Assembly (NCBI GenBank): GCA_015231995.1
Contig: JADGAO010000118.1
Span: 1 to 5,505 of the forward strand
Source: Nitrospinota bacterium
Lineage (GTDB): Bacteria; Nitrospinota_A; UBA7883; JACRLM01
Reading direction: 5' to 3'
DNA length: 5,505 bases
A program made the position numbers and the translations under genes. The notes beneath the pieces were generated by a model. It did no database searches and was not told where the DNA came from. It worked only from the letters and a program-made list of their open reading frames with translations. Position 1 is the stretch's first letter, and every line of letters begins with the position of its first letter. Below, one piece after another: positions 1 to 5,123 of the stretch.

Positions 1-8
1 AAGTTCAT
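1..8 (-). CDS. 5' end of a minus-strand gene cut by the left edge
   Basis: Read on the minus strand, positions 21 to 1 give a GGAGGTGA Shine-Dalgarno sequence (12-19), a short spacer and an ATG at 8-6, followed by AAC and two more bases. The GGAGG core (15-19) lies 6 nt before the ATG, which is near ideal. Only Met-Asn can be read, so the product cannot be named. The gene lies downstream of the MFS transporter on the same strand, with 249 bp between them. It could share a transcript, but the gap is long enough for its own promoter. I saw no convincing sigma-70 or sigma-54 promoter in 20-257. The call rests on the ribosome binding site and start alone and could be chance. Confidence 0.4.
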
Positions 9-257
9 AGCTCACCTCCAGCGAAATCGATATCTGGAAGTTACTCGAACCGGAAGATGAGAGAGCAGATTTCAAATCGACACCAAATATTTTGCTCAAA
101 AATACCCGCCAATACTGGGTGTTACGAAGGTAATGTTAAAATAAGCCGGACACTTCTGTATCGAAATAGAAATGGAATTAAACCCCTCGCAACTGCCCGA
201 GCATTTGGGAGGCACCCGGAGGCTCCCCCCGGTGAAGCAGGAAAAACAGGCGTTCTG

Positions 258-1568
258 CTAAGGTTTCATGAGCGGAGCCCATTGTTTTTCGGCGGTGCCT
301 CCCCCACCCTCCTGCCCCGGCTTTTCCAGATTCGCCACACGCGGTATTTTGCCTTTGGAGACCATTAGCAGAGTCGCCGCAGAAACAACCAGCAGAGCCA
401 CCTGCGCCGACAAGAGCGGATAGAGGGAAGGAAGCCCTCCCCATTTTTCCATATACGCCACCTCGTACACCGCCAAAGAGCCCACGCCGAAAGTGAACGT
501 GAATTTTATCCCATACCCGGTGGAAAGCCAGCGTCGCGGGATGAACTTCGTCACAAGGCTGTTCTCGATAGGTTGCATCCCAAGCGTGAAAAACAGGAAC
601 AACCCCGCCGAGATGTAAAGCCACGGCCCCTGCAAAAGCGCCATCCCTATAATAAACGGTAGGGCCACGACATGCACTGCCAGATAGGCCGCGCGCAAAT
701 CGAAACGATCCGCCAGCCACCCGCCCAGATATTGCCCTGCGATGGTGAAAATAAAAAGTGTGGAGGCCAGGATACCCGCCGCGCCGGAGCCTGCGTTACG
801 TCCGTCGCCTGCTATTCCCTTGATGATTTCGATCAACGATCCCGCTCTCATCTCAAGGTACGCGGGCAGTGTCGTAAGGTTGGCCCGGTATATCAACCCG
901 CCCAAAGTCATCGCCACGACAAGGATGGCGAAATATCCCCAGTATTCGGGTTTATGCGTGTCTTTGCCATGTTCCGCCTCGATCTCGTGATGCTCCCGTT
1001 CGATCACCGGCAGGAAAAAAGCGGAGACAAACATCATTACGCCCATCAACCCGGTTATGACGTAAACCCACCGCCAATCGAGAAAGAACAGCATGATACC
1101 GGCCACCAGCGGGCCAGTCGCCTCGCCCATCGCGCCGAACGCGCCGTTGACTCCATGCGCCTTCCCCTGCGCCCTCACCTCCCTTGCGATAAGGCCCAAC
1201 CCGACCGGGTGATACAACCCGCAAAACAGCCCTATTAACGCGAGGAAGAATCCGAAATCCCCCGTTCCGGTCGAGAACGCCACCCCCATCGAAGACAAAC
1301 CCGTCCCGATCATGCAGATTTTTAGCATCCCCACTTTGGACCATCTGTCCGCCAGATATCCCGCCGGAAGAGCCAGAACGCCGTAAAGCAGATACATCAG
1401 GAAACTTAGCGGAAAGACCTCGGATATGGGCAGGCCTTTCTCGCGCGAAAAAGGGAGGACGATGACGGGAAAAATCACCATGTTAAGGTGGATAAGGTAG
1501 TGCGTCAGGCTGGCGACAAGCACTACCCTTTTTTCCCGAACTTCCGAAGAGACCGGCAAGTGCTTCAT
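258..1568 (-). CDS. MFS transporter, Fsr (fosmidomycin-resistance)-like
   Basis: This is a complete 436-residue inner-membrane transporter of the major facilitator superfamily with about 12 predicted membrane segments, the usual size and layout. Motif A appears after the second helix as GYLADRWSKVG (70-80) and recurs in the second half as GGWLADRFDLR (282-292). The segment LYHPVGLGLIARE (118-130) followed by HGVNGAFGAMGEATGPLVAG (138-157) resembles the Fsr branch of the family. The substrate is unknown. The cytoplasmic loop between helices 6 and 7 (190-208) is rich in His and Glu, and the C-terminus (405-436) is a soluble tail with a Gly run. The ATG at 1568 is chosen because an in-frame TGA lies two codons upstream and the next Met (residue 30) would remove helix 1. 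However, no Shine-Dalgarno sequence precedes it. The upstream region is filled by the repeat cluster at 1597-1836, so the promoter must lie within or beyond repeats, or transcription reads through from the regulator at 2006-2425. Confidence 0.92.
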   Translation of the reverse strand: MKHLPVSSEVREKRVVLVASLTHYLIHLNMVIFPVIVLPFSREKGLPISEVFPLSFLMYLLYGVLALPAGYLADRWSKVGMLKICMIGTGLSSMGVAFSTGTGDFGFFLALIGLFCGLYHPVGLGLIAREVRAQGKAHGVNGAFGAMGEATGPLVAGIMLFFLDWRWVYVITGLMGVMMFVSAFFLPVIEREHHEIEAEHGKDTHKPEYWGYFAILVVAMTLGGLIYRANLTTLPAYLEMRAGSLIEIIKGIAGDGRNAGSGAAGILASTLFIFTIAGQYLGGWLADRFDLRAAYLAVHVVALPFIIGMALLQGPWLYISAGLFLFFTLGMQPIENSLVTKFIPRRWLSTGYGIKFTFTFGVGSLAVYEVAYMEKWGGLPSLYPLLSAQVALLVVSAATLLMVSKGKIPRVANLEKPGQEGGGGTAEKQWAPLMKP

Positions 1569-1621
1569 CAGTCAATGGTAAGGCAAGCCGTTTGGTTTGT
1601 CATCCTGAAGGAGCCCTCTTT

Positions 1622-1701
1622 TTGTCATCCTGAGGGAGGCTCGGCGACCGAAGGATCAAAGTTGTCATCCTGAGAGAGCCTCAGCGACCGAAGGATCAAA
1701 G
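1622..1701 (+). repeat. Two tandem 40-bp direct repeat units
   Basis: Units 1622-1661 and 1662-1701 abut exactly, are both 40 bp, and match at 37 of 40 positions (differences at unit positions 14, 18 and 22). Each begins TTGTCATCCTGAG and ends CGACCGAAGGATCAAAG. The first unit can pair GAGGCTC-type sequence internally less well than the second, whose TGAG and CTCA are complementary. Head-to-tail duplication by slippage or unequal recombination is the simplest origin. Confidence 0.9.
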
Positions 1702-1724
1702 TATAATAGAATATTCTTTTTGAT

Positions 1725-1814
1725 GGATTCTTCGCTTCGCTCAGAATGACATTACGTTCATTTTGACAACGCGGAGTTTACCACGAGTCCTTCGAAGGGC
1801 TCAGAATGACAACG
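1725..1814 (-). repeat. Inverted-orientation repeat copies
   Basis: Positions 1725-1751 (GGATTCTTCGCTTCG then CTCAGAATGACA) and 1785-1814 (GAGTCCTTCGAAGG then GCTCAGAATGACAACG) are two copies of the same repeat family in the opposite orientation to those at 1597-1701. The core CTCAGAATGACA is identical in both. The short intervening pieces TTTTGACAACGC (1761-1772) and, further on, CTCAAAATGACAACGC (1822-1837) look like decayed relatives. Confidence 0.8.
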
Positions 1815-1936
1815 GTCGTGTCTCAAAATGACAACGCTGGCGCTTGGAATGGCAATATTGCGAACGTGATGGATTTATGCAAAGGTCTTGCTGTATGGGA
1901 GGCCACGGCGAAGCTAGAAGAATTGGAGCGTGACGT

Positions 1937-2000
1937 AAAAGCGCACCGCTTCCCTTTCCAATCCGAATGCGGAATGAAAGGGGAAGCGTCCTGTCGTGCG
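1937..2000 (-). terminator. Long hairpin downstream of the HTH gene, likely terminator
   Basis: The pair CGCTTCCC/TTTC (1947-1958) and GAAAGGGGAAGCG (1976-1988) forms a 12-bp stem with one bulged base. An inner TCCG/CGGA stem closes an AATG loop (1966-1969). An outer CGCAC (1942-1946) pairs with GTGCG (1996-2000) across a one-sided 7-nt bulge. On the minus strand the hairpin starts 5 nt after the regulator's stop codon and is followed by TTTT (1940-1937). The U-run is short, so it is either a modest intrinsic terminator or a 3'-end stabilising structure. Confidence 0.5.
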
Positions 2001-2005
2001 GCTTA

Positions 2006-2425
2006 TTATTTTTTCTTGGAAGCTTTCTTGGCCGGAGCCGCTTTTTTCCCAGTGGTGGGGGCGATTCTGTCCAGGATGCCCTCCAACAGCTCTATGTCGC
2101 TTTCCTTCCTGCTGGCATAAACGGCTTTAACCTTCTCCAGGGATTCCGCCCGTTTCAAATTCATCTTTCCGTAAACGGGATTGGCTTCCTTAACGAAAAT
2201 AAGGCCGTCCATCTGGTCGAAAGCCACAGCTTTACCGGCAAGCAACCAGTCGAGCGAGCAACCGGTATACGCCTGAATTTTCATCAGGTTATCGTAAGTC
2301 GGGATTCTGCTTTTCTGCCAGTAGTATTGAAAAAGGCCTTTTTCTATCCCGACCTTGCGCGCCCACGAGTAGGGTTTGTCGCCCTTCATCAATAAGCTCA
2401 ACCTCTCGCGGAATTCGTGGTGCAT
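2006..2425 (-). CDS. Phage CI-like helix-turn-helix regulator with Lys-rich tail
   Basis: This is a 139-residue cytoplasmic DNA-binding protein. Residues 1-64 form a helix-turn-helix domain of the phage-CI-repressor/XRE type. F5-RERL leads into WARKVGIEKGLFQYYW (21-36), then the IPTYDNLMKI helix (41-50) and the closing GCSLDWLLAG (55-64), typical of this family. There is no S24 peptidase domain. Residues 90-121 are probably helical, and the tail (127-139, KKAAPAKKASKKK) has seven lysines in 13 residues, like histone-H1-type tails. The start is set at 2425, because GGAGG (2431-2435) lies 5 nt before it. An in-frame ATG at 2437 would add four residues but lacks a ribosome binding site. The gene stands alone, bracketed by inverted repeats (1597-1701 and 2712-2750). 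It may regulate itself or the transporter, but its target is not visible. A degenerate prophage or island origin is possible. Confidence 0.82.
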   Translation of the reverse strand: MHHEFRERLSLLMKGDKPYSWARKVGIEKGLFQYYWQKSRIPTYDNLMKIQAYTGCSLDWLLAGKAVAFDQMDGLIFVKEANPVYGKMNLKRAESLEKVKAVYASRKESDIELLEGILDRIAPTTGKKAAPAKKASKKK

Positions 2426-2429
2426 CTGA

Positions 2430-2435
2430 ACCTCC
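2430..2435 (-). promoter_or_regulatory. Ribosome binding site that decides the HTH start
   Basis: Minus-strand GGAGGT at 2435-2430 is a near-perfect Shine-Dalgarno sequence 5 nt before the ATG at 2425. It overlaps the other candidate start (ATG at 2437-2435), whose own upstream sequence (TAATTAATGCTTA) has no Shine-Dalgarno. The downstream ATG is therefore the better start. Confidence 0.75.
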
Positions 2436-2670
2436 ATTAAGCATTAATTACCGTAAAAAGGACAATTTTGATGAACGAAGGGAAAAACGTACCCATCACG
2501 TAATTTTCTCTTTTTTTGAAAAGAAACGGCTCGATAGACGGATAGGACGTAGTCCAAAGGCAATCGTTATGTCTCATATTCTACATATTCTTTGAATCAA
2601 GGCAAGAAAAATTATATTTACAGGAATTTCTCAAGGCTGAACCAGTTTTACCCGGATTCCTGCTATAAGT

Positions 2671-2685
2671 GTAACCCCTTGTTAC
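2671..2685. promoter_or_regulatory. GTAAC-N5-GTTAC inverted repeat
   Basis: This is a perfect 5-bp dyad with a 5-nt centre (CCCTT), in AT-rich sequence about 250 bp upstream of the HTH gene start. It has the size of a repressor half-site pair but could also be a weak hairpin, since TTT follows on the plus strand. No protein can be assigned to it. Confidence 0.3.
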
Positions 2686-2711
2686 TTTAATATATTCAAT
2701 AATATTTTATC

Positions 2712-2750
2712 CTTTGATCCTTCAGTCGCAAAGTTCCCTCAGGATGACAA
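2712..2750 (-). repeat. Distal inverted copy of the palindromic repeat
   Basis: This 39-bp copy begins CTTTGATCCTTC and ends CCCTCAGGATGACAA. It matches the reverse complement of the 40-bp unit at 1622-1661 at both ends, with a one-base deletion and several changes in the middle. It lies about 1 kb from the main cluster and in the opposite orientation to the tandem units, so the HTH gene sits between inverted copies. Confidence 0.85.
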
Positions 2751-2770
2751 AATGTGGAAATCGTTTGGTT

Positions 2771-2800
2771 ATGCAAAGGCTCCTTTGGAAGGAGATGCAT
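2771..2800 (+). promoter_or_regulatory. Hairpin pairing a Shine-Dalgarno-like AAGGAG
   Basis: CTCCTT (2780-2785) pairs perfectly with AAGGAG (2789-2794) across a TGG loop, and ATGCA (2771-2775) pairs with TGCAT (2796-2800) outside an asymmetric internal loop. AAGGAG lies 4 nt before an ATG (2799) that opens a 10-codon frame, MDKRFCRVSP, ending at 2831. A longer frame, MQRLLWKEMHG and onward (44 codons, 2771-2905), runs through the same place. Neither peptide resembles a known protein. A structured leader is possible, but there is no U-tract and no gene close downstream (gspF-like starts at 3111). Confidence 0.3.
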
Positions 2801-3110
2801 GGACAAGCGGTTTTGCAGGGTTTCGCCATAGTATCCAAACCGGCTTTCATCATTTCACCTCTCTCAAAAATACTACATAAGACAGGCTTAATTCTGTATC
2901 TTTAGATTACCAAATAGATGATTTGATTCTAGATTTTATAAATTATTTTTGGTATCGCAATAGTACCCCATCCACGATAATTCTGGAGGGCGCGATCATT
3001 CCGCATAAACCTCCGTTGTGGTATGGTTAATATCCAATTGCAGTAGGGCGCCGGGCGCGTCCCGGAACCGCCATATCGGATATTGAATCTGCTGGATATG
3101 AAACCATAGG

Positions 3111-4322
3111 ATGATGCGTTCATACACATATCGCGCGCGGGATTCGCTCGGCAAACAGGTGACTGGAACGGTTAACGGCGCCACAGAGCTCGACGCGGCC
3201 AGACGTGTGATAGCGCTCGGCCTCCATCCCATAAAGGTGCAGTCGCAGAGTCCGGCTCTCGCATCCCTCAAGCGCAACAAAACTCCCCCCGCCGGGGAAC
3301 TTATATCGTTCACATCCAGGCTATCCACTCTTCTGGCCTCCGGCGTTCCGCTGGAATCGGCTCTGGACACGCTCATCGCCCAATCCGGCCCCGCGATGAA
3401 AACGGCGGTTGGCGAAATAAAAAACGGGATACTGGAAGGCGAACCGCTTAGCGCCTCCATGTCACGGCAGGCCGATCTGTTCCCGGAAGTTTACACGGCG
3501 ATGGTGGAAGTGGGGGAGGCTGGCGGGACGCTCGACAGGAACCTTGAGCAACTAGCGCGTTTTCTTGAAAGGCGCGAGGAGATAAAAGACGCCGCAAGCA
3601 ACGCCCTGCGCTATCCTAAAATAGTCGTGACGGCTCTGGTTGTGGGATTGACGGTTTTGCTCGGTTGGGTGATTCCACGTTATGCGGAAATCTTCGAGAG
3701 GGCGAAAATCTCCCTGCCTCTGCCCACGCGGATTCTTATCGCCTCCGGCCATTTCGTTGCGGATCACTGGCTGGCCTTGGCTGTGGTTGCAATAACAGCG
3801 CTCGTGGTTTTTCGAATGTGGGTGGAAAGCCCGAAAGGACGGCTGATGTTCGACGAGCATATTTTGAAGGCGCCGGTCGCTGGCCCGATAATCCTCAACA
3901 CCTCGCTTGCGCGATGGGCTGATGCGTTTGGCAGTCTGGCTGGAGCGGGGTCGCCGCTTATCGGTTCCATCGAGATAGCGTCACGCGCCTGCGGCAACGC
4001 GTATCTTTCGGGCAAGCTTGCGGGGATATCCGACGCCGTGATGGAGGGATCGGGGATTTCAGAGCCGCTGGGCGAAATCGGCGTTGTTCCGCCGGTGGCG
4101 GTTCAAATCATCTCGACAGGGGAAACGGCAGGCTCGCTGGACAAGGCGTTTCTCCGGGCGTCGGAGTATCTGACGAAATAAGCCGAACGCGGCATCAGGA
4201 AAATGTCCGCTTATATGGAACCGGCGTTTGTGATCATTCTCAGCGTGGTTGTGCTGTTCGTGGCGTTGTCAGTGTTCATGCCGATGTGGGACATGGCGAA
4301 GATGGCGAGGACAGGGAGGTGA
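3111..4322 (+). pseudogene. GspF/PilC-family platform protein, interrupted by in-frame TAA
   Basis: This encodes the inner-membrane platform protein of type II secretion or type IV pilus systems, which couples the cytoplasmic ATPase to the pseudopilus. Two GspF domains are visible. The first (about 65-190) has FTSRLSTLLASGVPLESAL (67-85) and VGEAGGTLDRNLEQLARFLE (134-153), ending in a membrane helix near 169-189. A second helix lies near 217-236. The second domain (about 265 onward) has ISTGETAGSLD (334-344). Translation would stop at TAA 4179-4181 after 356 residues. The same frame then continues as AERGIRKMSAYMEPAFV and a third membrane helix, to a TGA at 4320-4322. Without the stop the protein would be 403 residues, the normal family length. 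One substitution (for example GAA to TAA) explains it. The start ATG has only a weak AGG beside it, and ATG 3114 is equally possible. No gspE, prepilin or other secretion gene adjoins. Inferred to be decaying; a sequencing error or a partly active truncated protein are alternatives. Confidence 0.88.
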
Positions 4323-4481
4323 TTCCCTCTAAGCGAGCGCTTCAATTTCCACCTTTCCATCTTTTGAATCCATCCTCTCTTTATTGAATCCAACACGGAC
4401 GCAAACCGGCTTTTGCGGCGTTGGCCGCTTTCCGCCGTTTTGGCCGAATCTGCGGGGCTTTCACGATATGGGGGTAATACG

Positions 4482-4985
4482 ATGCGTAATTTCCTGATGG
4501 CGGTCTGTTTTTGCGTGGTAGCCGGTTCGACAAACGCTGTGGCGGAGCCGATTATGCTTTCGGAAGATTGGGGCAAAACAGCATGTGAAGCGTGGAGCGC
4601 CGATCCGGTTCTGACGAAGGGGCTATTTGAATCCGGCTGGGTGACCAACCAGAAGAACAACAAAGGCTACAGGATAATAGAAATGTACCGTTCCGACTGC
4701 CCCTCATCCCCCCATCTACAGCTTAAACTGGAGCCGAAAGACGGTAAAGCCATCTGTGTCGGTTCCGGTAAAATGTTCGATAAAGAATGGGATTTTCTCA
4801 TGTACGCCAAGACCGAACACTGGGTATCCATGGGCAAAGGCGAGGTTGGCCCGATGGGCGGCATGATGACAGGGAAGCTCAAGTTTGAAGGTTCGATGTG
4901 GGAAGCGATGCAGAACATGGGGCCATTCAAGAATTTCCTGCTTCTATTCGGGAAAGTTCCGTCCGACACGAAAACATGTAACTGA
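4482..4985 (+). CDS. Secreted SCP2-like (sterol-carrier-type) protein
   Basis: This is a 167-residue exported protein. MRNFLMAVCFCVVAGS and following residues form a Sec signal peptide, with probable cleavage after NAVA (18-21), giving a mature start EPIML. The mature part has a conserved-looking W30...C35-EAW helix and four cysteines (35, 73, 92, 166) that could form two disulfides in the periplasm. The C-terminal half (about 79-160) resembles an SCP2 lipid-binding fold: a strand/hairpin region, then GKLKFEGSMWEAMQNMGPF (131-149) and FLLLFGKVPSDT (152-163). Family members of this secreted type are annotated as SCP-2 sterol-transfer proteins in proteobacteria; the ligand is unproven. The start at 4482 is preferred because GGGGGT (4470-4475) lies 6 nt upstream and the signal peptide begins there. 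An in-frame ATG at 4413 would put 23 residues without secretion character in front. The gene appears monocistronic, and convergent to the HEPN gene. Two TTGAATCCA copies (4364-4372, 4384-4392) lie about 100 bp upstream. Confidence 0.8.
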   Translation: MRNFLMAVCFCVVAGSTNAVAEPIMLSEDWGKTACEAWSADPVLTKGLFESGWVTNQKNNKGYRIIEMYRSDCPSSPHLQLKLEPKDGKAICVGSGKMFDKEWDFLMYAKTEHWVSMGKGEVGPMGGMMTGKLKFEGSMWEAMQNMGPFKNFLLLFGKVPSDTKTCN

Positions 4986-4994
4986 AGGTGGATA

Positions 4995-5015
4995 GCGGGG
5001 TGAAGAACACCCCGC
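4995..5015. terminator. Perfect 8-bp hairpin between convergent genes
   Basis: GCGGGGTG (4995-5002) and CACCCCGC (5008-5015) pair perfectly around an AAGAA loop, 9 nt after the stop of the SCP2-like gene. The stem is strong and correctly placed for a transcript end, but no T-run follows on either strand. A U-less terminator, a Rho-dependent end with a protective hairpin, or both are possible. It is 108 bp beyond the HEPN gene's stop on the other strand. Confidence 0.5.
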
Positions 5016-5123
5016 GCCGAGTATCAAAGGAAGAGGAATGGCTCCTTAACCCGTCTTACAAATGTACAAGAACGCCTCGGACAGCAATGATATGACGCTG
5101 GAGTTGCCGGAAAATACGTCGAA

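Larger units (their letters stand above)
1597..1836. repeat. Cluster of palindromic interspersed repeats
   Basis: The cluster contains a partial unit at 1597-1617, two full tandem units at 1622-1661 and 1662-1701, and copies in the opposite orientation at 1725-1751, 1785-1814 and (degenerate) 1820-1836. Forward copies begin TTGTCATCCTGAG and end CGAAGGATCAAAG. Reverse copies end CTCAGAATGACA, the complement of TGTCATTCTGAG. The unit at 1662-1701 and the copy at 1725-1751 form an imperfect stem of about 90 nt around an AT-rich centre that holds the palindrome AGAATATTCT (1708-1717). The cluster lies between the regulator stop and the transporter start. I recall similar TGTCATTCTGAGCGAAGCGAAGAATC repeats from many unrelated genomes; they are non-coding and behave like REP-type or miniature mobile elements. 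No transposase is present here. Confidence 0.88.
2438..3110. other. Intergenic region without a convincing gene
   Basis: This 673-bp gap lies between the divergent HTH gene and the GspF-like gene. Most of it (to about 2990) is AT-rich. It carries an inverted repeat copy (2712-2750), a GTAAC/GTTAC dyad (2671-2685), a 30-nt hairpin (2771-2800), a small GGAC-GTA-GTCC dyad (2545-2555) and TTACCGTAA (2448-2456) just upstream of the HTH gene. The last is a possible self-operator, without proof. The final 120 bp become GC-rich like the coding sequence that follows, yet all three plus frames carry stops and no known domain is readable. I found no promoter with both good -35 and -10 boxes on either strand. 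Confidence 0.6.

Noticed and set aside
213..234. GC-rich hairpin (CACC-CGG with CCGGTG) after the MFS stop as a terminator
   Set aside because: The stem is only 6 bp with a bulge, and no T-run follows on the minus strand.
57..368. Plus-strand 103-codon frame
   Set aside because: It runs antisense into the well-supported MFS gene and shows no domain or ribosome binding site.
672..1238. Long plus-strand frame of 188 codons
   Set aside because: It lies wholly antisense to the MFS gene, whose family motifs are clear; this is an overlap shadow.
1702..1707. Perfect TATAAT on the plus strand
   Set aside because: No -35 box lies 16-18 bp upstream, and it falls in the AT-rich centre of the repeat palindrome.
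1806..2120. Plus-strand 104-codon frame containing a helix-like LCKGLAVWEATAKLEELE stretch
   Set aside because: It starts inside a repeat copy, crosses the hairpin, and then runs antisense to the HTH gene; no ribosome binding site or recognisable domain.
1875..2779. TTATGCAAAGG occurring at 1875-1885 and 2769-2779, and CGTTTGGTT at 1589-1597 and 2762-2770
   Set aside because: Exact matches of 9-11 bases are expected by chance in 5.5 kb, so they do not show a duplication or attachment site.
2714..2905. Plus-strand 63-codon frame
   Set aside because: Its first part is the non-coding repeat at 2712-2750, and the peptide shows no family resemblance; only the hairpin inside it is kept as an observation.
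2929..3129. Minus-strand 66-codon frame upstream of the GspF-like gene
   Set aside because: No domain, no Shine-Dalgarno, and it crosses a sharp composition change; probably chance.
4331..4342. AAGC-GAGC-GCTT hairpin after the GspF-like gene as a terminator
   Set aside because: The stem is only 4 bp and no T-run follows.
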